Shown here piece after piece: positions 9,790 through 18,114 of a stretch of 64,000 nt of DNA (positions within the stretch are counted from its first letter, which is position 1; each line of letters opens with the position of its first letter). Under the pieces are notes generated by a model. It did no database searches. It saw only the letters and a list, made by a program, of their open reading frames with translations, and was not told the origin of the DNA. A program made the position numbers and the translations under genes. Source of the stretch: Affinundibacterium baiyunense. Lineage in GTDB: Bacteria; Pseudomonadota; Gammaproteobacteria; Burkholderiales; Burkholderiaceae_D. The DNA is taken from positions 434,001 through 498,000 of the forward strand of contig NZ_JAGSPM010000001.1 of assembly GCF_018139645.1 (NCBI RefSeq). The letters run 5' to 3'.

Positions 9790-10045
9790 TTCTATTAGCA
9801 GCAGATAATCGCTGCTTTTGACTTTGCTTTTGACCTTCAACCACTTCTGACACTGCCAATTGTGCAAGACAGAAAATGGATAAAGAAAGCTTCGTTGTCT
9901 GAGCGCAGCGAGTTTCGAAGCTTTCCCATTTTTTGTCTTGCACAATTGGGAACCCGAAGGGCAGTGGCAGCGTGGTCGCCTTTCTTTGCTTACTTTCTTT
10001 GGCGAAGCAAAGAAAGTAAGTAGCTGTCGGTCTACCACCGACCGG
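9790..10045 (-). repeat. three-hairpin repeat element, copy 2 (inverted)
   Basis: Reverse-oriented copy of the element at 9345-9625. Read on the minus strand it shows the hairpin GTCGGT/ACCGAC (10026-10042). Next is a perfect 12-bp stem CTTACTTTCTTT/AAAGAAAGTAAG with the loop GCTTCGCC (9989-10020). Next is a 94-base palindrome (9856-9949) with a perfect 16-bp outer stem and core ACTCGCTGCGCTC, then the tail AAAAGCAAAGTCAAAAGC. Stems are compensated relative to copy 1: the sequences differ but pairing is kept. Confidence 0.8.
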
Positions 10046-10168
10046 TGAATGATGAGTTTTTGTGATAGTAAATATAGAAGATAAAATGCAGGGGCTCGCT
10101 CACAAATAAGAAGAGAGATTCACGCGTGGGCACAAAACGTGCCCACCGACATCAACAATCCACCACAA

Positions 10169-11161
10169 TTACCCAATTTCCTGCGCCAACCCCAAACCAC
10201 TCAAAAACGCATTCTCCACTCGCCCACCTCCCTCCAACCCAGCAGCAAACCAATCACCACACACCCCAATTTTCGCCTTCGCATCCCACAAAAATGATTC
10301 AGACAAAGGCGAATCGGCCTGCGCATAGCGCCAACGATGTGTGACTGCATGAATGGCTTGAATTGGTGACCCGGTCGCCTCATGAAAAGCCTTAGATAAC
10401 TTTTCTTTCGCACGCTCATGATCATCTTCTAAATGCTCAATACTCCAAGCGGCAGTGGCGTGGCAGACCCAACGCTCGCCAGCGCGATGATCAGGCTTAG
10501 ACGTATCGCGAGCAATCCATCCCAGGCGAGAATTCGCCACCCATGCACCATCGTAATCGAGATTTAAAGGATGTTGGAAACCCAGCATCAATACCCAGCA
10601 AGGCTGCAAATGCACGCCCGCGACTGTTTTACTAAAACTTGCATGGTCTTTCAATAACGCGGAGGCCTGTTCTGGTGGAGTCGCCATAATCACCGCATCG
10701 AATGGACCAGCTGATGCAGCAACTGGGATGTCCTCGGTTTTAACCGACAAGATCCACTGATCACCATGTGCCTCTAATGCAAGCACCTGCTGCTCTAGGC
10801 GCACATCTAATCCGTGTGCTAATTGTTTGCCGAGCGAACTCATGCCAGGCACAGGCACAAAACGTTGTGTACTTGTGCCGACAGCGCTTGTTTTTCCATG
10901 ATCGAGATTCACTAACTTACTTTCCCAAGGCACTACCCATTCCAATTTACGCCAATCAGCGACTTCTTTTTTGAAACGATCTGAACTCGTGGTGAAATAT
11001 TGCGCACCGTGATCAAAGCCACCGAGTTCGGTTTGTCGTGTACTCATACGTCCGCTGACGCCACGACTTTTTTCATACACAGTGACATGATGTCCTTGTG
11101 CCTGACATTGACGGGCTGCGGTTAATCCAGCTAAACCAGCACCGATGATGGCTACCTGCAT
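10169..11161 (-). CDS. FAD-dependent oxidoreductase, renalase/amine oxidase-like
   Basis: A flavoprotein of the renalase-like amine oxidase family, 330 residues, probably cytoplasmic. The N-terminal dinucleotide-binding motif GAGLAGLTAARQCQAQGHHVTVYEKSRG binds FAD, followed by the GGFDHGAQYFT stretch typical of this family. The C-terminus (IGVCGDWFAAGLEGGGRVENAFLSGLGLA) is the second conserved FAD-contact region. The substrate cannot be told from sequence. It is transcribed alone; a terminator of the upstream CBS gene separates the two. Its 3' end abuts the repeat island. Confidence 0.9.
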   Translation of the reverse strand: MQVAIIGAGLAGLTAARQCQAQGHHVTVYEKSRGVSGRMSTRQTELGGFDHGAQYFTTSSDRFKKEVADWRKLEWVVPWESKLVNLDHGKTSAVGTSTQRFVPVPGMSSLGKQLAHGLDVRLEQQVLALEAHGDQWILSVKTEDIPVAASAGPFDAVIMATPPEQASALLKDHASFSKTVAGVHLQPCWVLMLGFQHPLNLDYDGAWVANSRLGWIARDTSKPDHRAGERWVCHATAAWSIEHLEDDHERAKEKLSKAFHEATGSPIQAIHAVTHRWRYAQADSPLSESFLWDAKAKIGVCGDWFAAGLEGGGRVENAFLSGLGLAQEIG

Positions 11162-11320
11162 ATGCTTCTCCTTATTTTTATGGATTTTTCAAACTGATAT
11201 TCACTCAAAAATTCACTCAACTCAGCCATGCTACTTAGTACTATTCCTAACTCAACCTAACTCAACATAGTCTTTCTCAAAATTTTCTGTATCAAATCAT
11301 CCTCTCGTAAAATAAATAGG

Positions 11321-11353
11321 CAAAAAAAAACCCACAATTCGCATCGTGGGTTT
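11321..11353 (-). terminator. intrinsic terminator of the CBS-domain gene
   Basis: On the minus strand: an 8-bp stem AAACCCAC/GTGGGTTT (11328-11335 with 11346-11353) and then a run of T residues, nine bases after the stop of the CBS gene. Confidence 0.88.
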
Positions 11354-11361
11354 CGCACTAT

Positions 11362-11817
11362 TTATGACTGTTCTTTTTCATCCTCAACAGGCCAGTCGCG
11401 GATGTAGGCTTTCAACATTTTATTCTCAAAACTTTGTGCTTCTAATACGGCACGCGCAACGTCATAAAACGAAATCACGCCCATCAAGGTCTTTGCATCC
11501 ATTACTGGCAGATAACGTGAATGTTTCTCCAACATCATACGACGTACTTCATTCACTTCGGTCTCAGGGGTTACCGTCATTGGGTGGTCATCCATATATT
11601 TGCGTACTGTACCGTCGCCAAGCGCACCACCATTTTTATGCACCGCACGTATTACTTCTCGGAAGGTCAACATCCCCACCAGATCACCGAACTCCATGAC
11701 GATCAAAGAGCCGATGTCTTTTTCTTCCATAAAGCTCACCGCTTCTTTCATCGGAGTATCAGGCGTAATGGTAAAGAGAATATTTCCCTTCACTTGCAGA
11801 ATTTCAGAAACTTTCAT
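11362..11817 (-). CDS. CBS domain-containing protein
   Basis: A stand-alone pair of CBS domains (151 residues), which usually bind adenine nucleotides such as AMP or ATP and act as an energy or ligand sensor. The first domain covers about residues 1-65 (SEILQVKGNILFTITPDTPMKEAVSFMEEKDIGSLIVME). The second covers about 75-135 (MTVTPETEVNEVRRMMLEKHSRYLPVMDAKTLMGVISFYDVARAVL). There is no fused enzyme or transporter domain. A ribosome-binding site (GGAGGAATAAA) precedes the ATG. The gene is monocistronic, and no partner is evident from its neighbours. Confidence 0.93.
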   Translation of the reverse strand: MKVSEILQVKGNILFTITPDTPMKEAVSFMEEKDIGSLIVMEFGDLVGMLTFREVIRAVHKNGGALGDGTVRKYMDDHPMTVTPETEVNEVRRMMLEKHSRYLPVMDAKTLMGVISFYDVARAVLEAQSFENKMLKAYIRDWPVEDEKEQS

Positions 11818-12076
11818 TTTATTCCTCCGATCTGATAAGGCATTACGTCTTACATACTGTCAAACACACATCATGAAGCAGCGCAGTCTTTGCTTTCTTT
11901 CATCTAATGTATCGCAAGCCCCCAGAAAAATCTAGTGATAATGAACAAGTATTTTTGATTTATTGCAAGATGTTACGGGATCTGTGGCTTGACGAAATTG
12001 AAAGCTAAGTCAAGTCTTTTCAAAAACATGCCAAGTGCGTAGGATGTCGGCATCCAATTAGGGAGAATACCAGTTT

Positions 12077-13387
12077 ATGAGCGGTCCAAAATACCCAGGC
12101 TTTGACACCATGTCATTGCATGCCGGCGCTGTAGCCGATCCAGCCACAGGAGCACGAGCAACACCTATTTATTTCACCTCTTCATTTGAATTTAAAGACT
12201 CTGATCATGCGGCTTCTTTATTCAATATGGAACGAGCTGGCCATGTTTATAGCCGCATCACCAATCCGACCAATGCGGTCTTAGAAGAACGCATGGCTGC
12301 GCTAGAAGGCGGTGTCGCTGGCATTGCTGTCGCCAGTGGGCAAGCAGCGCTACATCTTGGATTATCGACAATTGCTGGTGCTGGCTCGCACATCGTTGCT
12401 TCACGCGCGCTATATGGTGGTTCGCATAATTTGTTGGCTTACACCATGAAACGTTTTGGGATAGAAACGACTTTTGTCGATCCACGCGATCTTGATGCTT
12501 GGCAGAATGCGATACGCCCGAATACCAAAGTTTTCTTCGGCGAGACTTTAGGCAATCCAGGTTTGGATGTGTTCAACATTCCCGCCATCGCAGAAATCGC
12601 ACATGAAAACCACCTACCACTCATGCTCGATTCTACTTTCACCACGCCTTACCTATTACGCCCATTTGAACACGGCGCGGATTTGGTCTATCACTCGGCG
12701 ACCAAATTTTTGTGCGGACATGGCACCGCAATTGGCGGCGTCTTAGTCGATGGCGGCACATTCGACTGGCAAGCAGCCTATGAAAAAACAGGTCGCTTCG
12801 CAGAGTTGTGTGAACCTTACGAGGGATTTCATGGCATGGTATTTAGCGAAGAATCGACGGTCGGCGCATTTTCATTAAGAGCCCGGCGTGAAGGTCTGCG
12901 TGACTTTGGTGCTTGCATGAGTCCACATAATGCCTTCGCAATTTTGCAAGGCATAGAAACGCTGGGATTGCGTATGGATAGACACGTTGCCAATACACGC
13001 AAGGTGGTTGAATTCTTATCTTCGCATGCTGCGATTGATAGCATCGCATTTCCAGAATTAGAATCCCATCCCGATTATGCACTCGCCAAAACCTTACTGC
13101 CGAAAGGTTGTGGTTCGGTCTTTAGTTTCAATATCAAAAGCGATCGTGCCGCGGGTCAGCGCTTTGTCGAATCTTTAAAAGTTTTCTCGCATCTAGCAAA
13201 TGTGGGCGACGCGAAATCTTTGGTGATTCATCCAGCTTCCACCACACACTTCCGCGTACCCGCCGAGCAATTGGCTGCATCTGGCATCAGCGAAGGTACG
13301 ATCCGTCTTTCTGTCGGATTAGAAAATGTCGATGATCTGATAGAAGATCTCGCACGTGGTTTAAAAATGGCACAGAAAGGCAAATAA
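12077..13387 (+). CDS. metY: O-acetylhomoserine sulfhydrylase (aminocarboxypropyltransferase)
   Basis: A PLP enzyme of the Cys/Met metabolism family that makes homocysteine from O-acetylhomoserine and sulfide in methionine synthesis. Seen: the SRITNPT substrate/PLP region near residue 60, SGQAA near 88, Asp185 in LDSTFTTP and the PLP lysine Lys210 in YHSATKFLCGHG. At 436 residues and with the N-terminal FDTMSLHAGA form it fits MetY rather than the shorter MetB/MetC. O-succinylhomoserine (MetZ) is an alternative substrate. A ribosome-binding site (AGGGAGAA) precedes the ATG. An alpha/beta hydrolase gene begins two bases after the stop, so the two are co-transcribed. Confidence 0.92.
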   Translation: MSGPKYPGFDTMSLHAGAVADPATGARATPIYFTSSFEFKDSDHAASLFNMERAGHVYSRITNPTNAVLEERMAALEGGVAGIAVASGQAALHLGLSTIAGAGSHIVASRALYGGSHNLLAYTMKRFGIETTFVDPRDLDAWQNAIRPNTKVFFGETLGNPGLDVFNIPAIAEIAHENHLPLMLDSTFTTPYLLRPFEHGADLVYHSATKFLCGHGTAIGGVLVDGGTFDWQAAYEKTGRFAELCEPYEGFHGMVFSEESTVGAFSLRARREGLRDFGACMSPHNAFAILQGIETLGLRMDRHVANTRKVVEFLSSHAAIDSIAFPELESHPDYALAKTLLPKGCGSVFSFNIKSDRAAGQRFVESLKVFSHLANVGDAKSLVIHPASTTHFRVPAEQLAASGISEGTIRLSVGLENVDDLIEDLARGLKMAQKGK

Positions 13388-13388
13388 G

Positions 13389-14195
13389 ATGCATCTGACG
13401 ATACTGAATAAAGAAGTGTATGCGTACACAGGTGGCAAAGCCTTCAATCCGAATTTACCAACCATCATCTTAGTACATGGTGCACAAAACGATCACTCGG
13501 TTTGGGCAATGCAATCGCGCTATTTAGCTCATCACGGTTTTAGTGTGCTGGCGATTGATCTGCCAGGTCATGGCCGCAGTGCAGGGCCAGCATTAAGCAG
13601 CGTGGAGAAGCTCGCACATTGGCTATTAGAATTGATAGAGCTCAGTGGCGTCCAACAAGCCTATGTGGCTGGTCACAGTATGGGTTCATTGATTGCTTTA
13701 GAAGCCGCAAGCATTGCACCCGAGCGCATACAAAAACTCGCCCTGCTCGGTACCGCATTTCCGATGAAGGTTTCGGACGCATTATTGTTTTCAGCACAGC
13801 ATGATGAGCAATCAGCGATTGATATGGTGAATATTTTCTCTCATAGCAGTAGTACACATAAGCCGTCTTGCCCAGGTCCTGGGTTCTCAGTCATGAATGG
13901 CAGTATGCGCTTAATGCAACGAATCTCCTCGATCAATCCAGATCAAGTTTTTTTCAACGACTTTACTGCTTGCAATACGTATTTGAACGGTGAAGAAGCC
14001 GCGAAAAAAGTACAATGCCCGACGCTGTTTTTATTAGCGCGTCAGGACATGATGACTCCAGTCAAAGCCAGTACTTTGCTATCTAATGCAATCAGCAATA
14101 AACAAATTCACATCATTGAAAACTGTGGACATTCGATGATGAGTGAACAGGCTGATGCGGTGTTGGATGTTTTGTTTGGGTTTATGAAGAACTAG
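13389..14195 (+). CDS. alpha/beta hydrolase
   Basis: An alpha/beta-fold hydrolase of 268 residues, cytoplasmic. The nucleophile elbow is GHSMG with Ser97, the acid is likely Asp221 (ARQDMMTPV), and the base is His249 (NCGHSMM). The oxyanion-hole region LVHGAQNDHSVW is near residue 29. The substrate is unknown. The start codon lies one base after the metY stop, so it is translated from the metY transcript; in such a position it might act on homoserine esters or related esters, but that is only inference from context. Confidence 0.9.
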   Translation: MHLTILNKEVYAYTGGKAFNPNLPTIILVHGAQNDHSVWAMQSRYLAHHGFSVLAIDLPGHGRSAGPALSSVEKLAHWLLELIELSGVQQAYVAGHSMGSLIALEAASIAPERIQKLALLGTAFPMKVSDALLFSAQHDEQSAIDMVNIFSHSSSTHKPSCPGPGFSVMNGSMRLMQRISSINPDQVFFNDFTACNTYLNGEEAAKKVQCPTLFLLARQDMMTPVKASTLLSNAISNKQIHIIENCGHSMMSEQADAVLDVLFGFMKN

Positions 14196-14234
14196 ATTGA
14201 AACAGTCTCACTTCAATCTTAAATTATTTTTTGC

Positions 14235-14318
14235 TGTCGTTCCCGCGAAGGCGGGAACCCAGTGTCGTAATTCCGTTTAGGATAAAGTCGCTAGATTCCC
14301 GCCTTCGCGGGAATGACA
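14235..14318. repeat. REP-like palindromic doublet
   Basis: Two inverted copies of the unit TGTCRTTCCCGCGAAGGCGGGAA-CYAG. Each contains its own hairpin: TTCCCGC/GCGGGAA at 14240-14257 and ATTCCCGC/GCGGGAAT at 14295-14314. About 30 bases separate them. It lies between the convergent hydrolase and DUF4407-like genes and may also help end transcription. Confidence 0.82.
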
Positions 14319-14337
14319 AACAAGATGTCGGTCATCA

Positions 14338-15858
14338 CTAAACTTTGATTGTTGATCCTTGAAAACCCGCCAGGCTATCCAATATCTTCGCAATTGTTTC
14401 TTGCACCATATTTTCTATCCTCGGATCAACACTGCCCGCATTCAACACCATCGAGTTATTTTTCAACTGCTGAATGGCGTCTAACTGCGACAAATGCAAT
14501 GTCAATGCCTCGACATTCAAACGCAATCCCATATCGAGTTCGCTTAACTGGCGATGCAACTGGGTTTCCAACTCTTGCTCCAATCGCAAACGTGCTTGCG
14601 CCATTTGCCCATCATCTTCCAACCAAACACCTTGCTCACCTTTCGCCTGCACACTGGCTTGTAATCGCTGAGTCGCAATTTGTTCCTGTTGGATTTGTAA
14701 CTGCGCGCTGATTTGCTCTTGCGCTGCGACCTCCATACTATTGAATCGTAGATCCACATCGGTGGTTGAAGTAAACTTCACCAAAATCGCCACCATTTCA
14801 ATCGCGAAAAACCAAGTCAACCACCAAATCAGTTGAAAGCGGCGATTAGCATCATTCCGCACTAAATCTGCGACTGCTGCAAAATCGGCAGCGAAGCCTG
14901 ATTGTGCTGCGAGTGTAATTTTTTTCTCTTGTGATTCGCTTAGTGAGATTTCTTTTTGCTTAGCTTCTGCGATGTGACTTTGCACTTGTTTTTGCTCGTT
15001 AAGCAGTACTTTCTTTTCTGCGTTTTTTTGCTGTTTCCAATCCAATAGTTTGGTCATTACTAGGCTATCAGCATTTTGACATGGCGCTTTTGCAGTATTT
15101 AGTTTTTGGTTTAAAGCATCGATTTTTGCATCTAATAAGGCATCAGGTGCAGCCGCATTTTTTTGCGACAATAAGGGACGCAATTGACGTTGTATAGCAA
15201 GATCAGTTTTCGCAAATGTTTGCCAACACTGTTTGGCACGTTGTCGATAAGCAGCCAAATCAGGTGGCTCGCTAGCAAGGGCTACATCGACTTGCTTGAT
15301 CGCACCTTCCACCCTAGTTGCATCTTGACGCAAAGCCGGCAACCCAACCGCCAGTTGGGCTGACTGCACATTATCAATCAAACGAGTGCGCGCCATCTCG
15401 CCTACTTTGACATCAATCTCGGCACGATTACTTTCAACAAAAAATGGATACACCATGGTCGATGCCGATAACAAGGCTAACAAGCCGCGCCAGCTCAAGC
15501 CAAATAGCTTCTTCCACCACGCTGCATCCGCGCGAATACTAATCAGCATTTGCCTTTCTAAACACCATTGGAATACGGCCCAAATAATTCCAGCCGTAAC
15601 CGCGCCCCAAGCAGAAATAGTACTCATGGTCGCAAGCATGTGTCCCATGCCATAACCAGAAAAGAGTGCGAAGAAGATGACTAAAGAGCCGATGCCATAA
15701 TATTTATGACGACCTCGCATAAAACGATAAACGCCCTGCTGATCGCGCTCTTCTAACACATCAACGGGAACGGCCGCTGATAAGGCAAGAAAACTCAGGG
15801 CGGCACGTCGCCACTGCCCACGGTCAAATACAGGAGCAGAATTCACTGAAGCATGCAT
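14338..15858 (-). CDS. DUF4407-like membrane protein with coiled coil
   Basis: A 506-residue integral membrane protein. About four hydrophobic segments are visible: near residues 55-75, 78-98 and 120-140, then one near 335-355 (WWLTWFFAIEMVAILVKF). A long coiled-coil-like helical region lies between the third and fourth segments, and a Gln/Glu-rich helical tail follows the last. This architecture resembles DUF4407 proteins. It is the third gene of an operon after a LytS-type kinase and a LytTR regulator, seven bases after the regulator, so it may be an output or accessory part of that system. Molecular function unknown. Confidence 0.8.
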   Translation of the reverse strand: MHASVNSAPVFDRGQWRRAALSFLALSAAVPVDVLEERDQQGVYRFMRGRHKYYGIGSLVIFFALFSGYGMGHMLATMSTISAWGAVTAGIIWAVFQWCLERQMLISIRADAAWWKKLFGLSWRGLLALLSASTMVYPFFVESNRAEIDVKVGEMARTRLIDNVQSAQLAVGLPALRQDATRVEGAIKQVDVALASEPPDLAAYRQRAKQCWQTFAKTDLAIQRQLRPLLSQKNAAAPDALLDAKIDALNQKLNTAKAPCQNADSLVMTKLLDWKQQKNAEKKVLLNEQKQVQSHIAEAKQKEISLSESQEKKITLAAQSGFAADFAAVADLVRNDANRRFQLIWWLTWFFAIEMVAILVKFTSTTDVDLRFNSMEVAAQEQISAQLQIQQEQIATQRLQASVQAKGEQGVWLEDDGQMAQARLRLEQELETQLHRQLSELDMGLRLNVEALTLHLSQLDAIQQLKNNSMVLNAGSVDPRIENMVQETIAKILDSLAGFQGSTIKV

Positions 15859-15865
15859 AGTGACC

Positions 15866-16651
15866 TCACATATTGCGGAATAAAACCATGAAGGGCTGAC
15901 TAACGGTGAGCGTCTCAGGTCGCGTTTTCAACTTGACGATCCCTTTGCCCGTATCATCGCGCGCAATGGAAGAAATGGCTTTTAAATTAACGATGGTGGA
16001 GCGATGAATTTGCTTAAAAATATTCGCATCGAGTAATTCCAGCAATTCGCGTATAGGTTTGCGCAATAAGGATTCGCCTTCGGCAGTCATCACGACCGTG
16101 TATTTATTATCGGCTTTAAAGTAAGCCACATCGTCGACCATGATCAATTTGGTTTCTGCACCGGAGCTAGCGGTCAACCATACCAAAGGCTCGTTCTTTT
16201 GTGTGCCTTGAAATGCAGCTTGCAAACTCTTATTGCCACCAAGATTTAATTGTTGCAATAGGTTCGCTACCGCATTCAAATCTTTCATCGCACGAGTTTG
16301 TAGTCTTTGCACGGTGGCAGATAAACGATCGTACGTGACTGGTTTCAATAAATAATCAACCGCCCCTTTATCAAACGCATCAATCGCGTACTGGTCATAC
16401 GCGGTAACAAATACAATCTGTGTATGTGGGCTAGTTACTTTCATGGCTTCCGCGATTTCTATACCCGTTAATCCAGGCATTCGAATATCTAAAAAGGCGA
16501 CATCAGGTTGATTCTCAACAATAGCCTCCAACGCGCTAGCACCATCATCACACGCCGCGACTATTTCCAAATTGGGCCATGCTTTATTCAACTGTTCAAG
16601 CAAAGCCTCACGTAATAGACTTTCGTCTTCAGCAACGACACATTTAGGCAT
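15866..16651 (-). CDS. LytTR-family response regulator
   Basis: A two-component response regulator, 261 residues. The receiver domain covers about residues 1-120 with Asp55 as phospho-acceptor (VAFLDIRMPG), acidic residues near 8-10 (AEDE) and the conserved lysine in YLLKPVTYDRL. The C-terminal LytTR DNA-binding domain (about 165-258) has the family signature FKQIHRSTIVNLKAI. It starts one base after the histidine kinase stop, so the two are translationally linked. A target could be its own operon or the downstream DUF4407-like gene; no LytTR direct repeats were identified by eye. Confidence 0.95.
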   Translation of the reverse strand: MPKCVVAEDESLLREALLEQLNKAWPNLEIVAACDDGASALEAIVENQPDVAFLDIRMPGLTGIEIAEAMKVTSPHTQIVFVTAYDQYAIDAFDKGAVDYLLKPVTYDRLSATVQRLQTRAMKDLNAVANLLQQLNLGGNKSLQAAFQGTQKNEPLVWLTASSGAETKLIMVDDVAYFKADNKYTVVMTAEGESLLRKPIRELLELLDANIFKQIHRSTIVNLKAISSIARDDTGKGIVKLKTRPETLTVSQPFMVLFRNM

Positions 16652-16652
16652 T

Positions 16653-17897
16653 TTATTCTCCTTGCAGAAAGCTAGTCGGCACTGTAATCGTTGCCGCTAC
16701 ACCGCTAGGGAAATTCGCTACGATGTGAAAATTAGCGTTATTGCCGTAAGCTAAACGCAGACGTTCTCGTACATTTCTTAAGCCAATACCTGTTCCCGCA
16801 CCTTCTGCACTAAAACCACGCCCGTCATCGGCGATCGTCACTGCCACATTATTCTCATGCGCACGCGCTAAAATCCAAATCGTGCCTCCACCGGTCTTCG
16901 GTTCCAAACCATGCTTAATCGCATTTTCAACCAAGGTTTGCATCATCATAGTGGGAAACAAAACTGGCTTTAAATACTCTGGCACCTCAATTTGAAAATT
17001 AAGACGTGATCCCATACGTATTTTCATAATATCGAGGTAAGCCTTGGCACGTTCCAATTCTGCCCCAATCGTGGATGGCGCGTCTTCTGTCTTGGGTAAT
17101 GAATGTCGCAAGTAAGTAATTAAATTTCCAAGCATCACATCCGCGCTGGCTGGATCTGAACGCGTTAATAATTGCGCACTGGCGAGCGTGTTGTACAGAA
17201 AATGGGGTTCCACTTGCGCGTGTAGCAAGTTCAGTTTGGCGACGGTTAATTCTTTCTCCGTCACAGTTTGTTGCGCACTCGCTTTTTCTTGTTTACGACT
17301 ATCTGCAATGCGGCGAGAAATCGCACGTCCCAAGGCCTCGGCATTTTCTAAATTGGTACCATTATCAACTAAGAACCAATCTGTCCATGCAGCACGATCA
17401 GGCTCACAAATTAAGGTAACGCTACAGGTTTCCGAACCTGGTGAAACTGTCGCCAGAATTTGATTGTTACCGCTTTCCAGCCATTGAAATAGTTTTGTTT
17501 CGCTTAAAAAATCATTGTGATAAGGATGAATGCGTTTGATTTTTGCGCGCAATTGCAAACTATCTGCAGCACTTTCAACGCGCTCCGCACCAGGCAACTC
17601 TTTGATTGCCGCTTCAATTAATGCGAATGCCGCGTTCGCATCCAAAGGAATTTCTATTTGCCGACGCTGACGGTTAGACAGCGTTGCAGAATTAACGTCC
17701 ATCGTAATTAAACGCACACGTCGTATATGCGAAAACGCGCCTATCATTGCAAAAAAACCTGCGCCTAGCGGCAAGATCTCAATACCATTCAAATGACCTA
17801 CGCGAAAGATCACCTCAGTTAAGGTTACCAAAATGATAAGGACTGCCATTCCCCAACCAAAAGCGATACGGGCGATAAAGAAAAGACTGGTTAACAT
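16653..17897 (-). CDS. LytS/YehU-type sensor histidine kinase
   Basis: A membrane-bound sensor kinase of the His_kinase (PF06580) family, 414 residues. There are two N-terminal hydrophobic segments (about 5-30 and 38-55), then a cytoplasmic region of about 150 residues of unknown fold. The phospho-acceptor His232 sits in the family motif QVEPHFLYNTL. The ATPase domain has the N-box ENAIKHG and the G-box DDGRGFS and GTGIGLRNVRERL. It partners the LytTR regulator encoded immediately downstream. Few periplasmic residues are present, so the signal is probably sensed in the membrane or cytoplasm. Confidence 0.94.
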   Translation of the reverse strand: MLTSLFFIARIAFGWGMAVLIILVTLTEVIFRVGHLNGIEILPLGAGFFAMIGAFSHIRRVRLITMDVNSATLSNRQRRQIEIPLDANAAFALIEAAIKELPGAERVESAADSLQLRAKIKRIHPYHNDFLSETKLFQWLESGNNQILATVSPGSETCSVTLICEPDRAAWTDWFLVDNGTNLENAEALGRAISRRIADSRKQEKASAQQTVTEKELTVAKLNLLHAQVEPHFLYNTLASAQLLTRSDPASADVMLGNLITYLRHSLPKTEDAPSTIGAELERAKAYLDIMKIRMGSRLNFQIEVPEYLKPVLFPTMMMQTLVENAIKHGLEPKTGGGTIWILARAHENNVAVTIADDGRGFSAEGAGTGIGLRNVRERLRLAYGNNANFHIVANFPSGVAATITVPTSFLQGE

Positions 17898-18114
17898 TGT
17901 ATTCTCCGTAGATTAGATGCTGGCAAGCTTAAGCAAACATCCAATAAAGATCGCGTATTATCCGATGAAAGACAAAAAATAGAGATAAAACCCCGATTTA
18001 AAGACGTAAAAAAGTTCAACTACCACAAAGCTGCTAGATAGTTTGTCAGCCATCTAATACATAGATAAACTAAGCCACATCTTTTATCCAAGTCGACTGA
18101 CTATCCTTTGCGCC

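Noticed and set aside
9262-10038. Several ORFs of 79-101 codons on both strands in the lysS downstream region
   Set aside because: They lie entirely within the palindromic repeat elements, overlap one another on both strands, lack ribosome-binding sites, and include the translated REP signature WIPAFAGMT, a well-known false ORF.
11818-12076. SAM riboswitch upstream of metY
   Set aside because: No recognisable SAM-I, SAM-II or SAH core was found by eye; a covariance-model search would be needed to exclude a divergent one.
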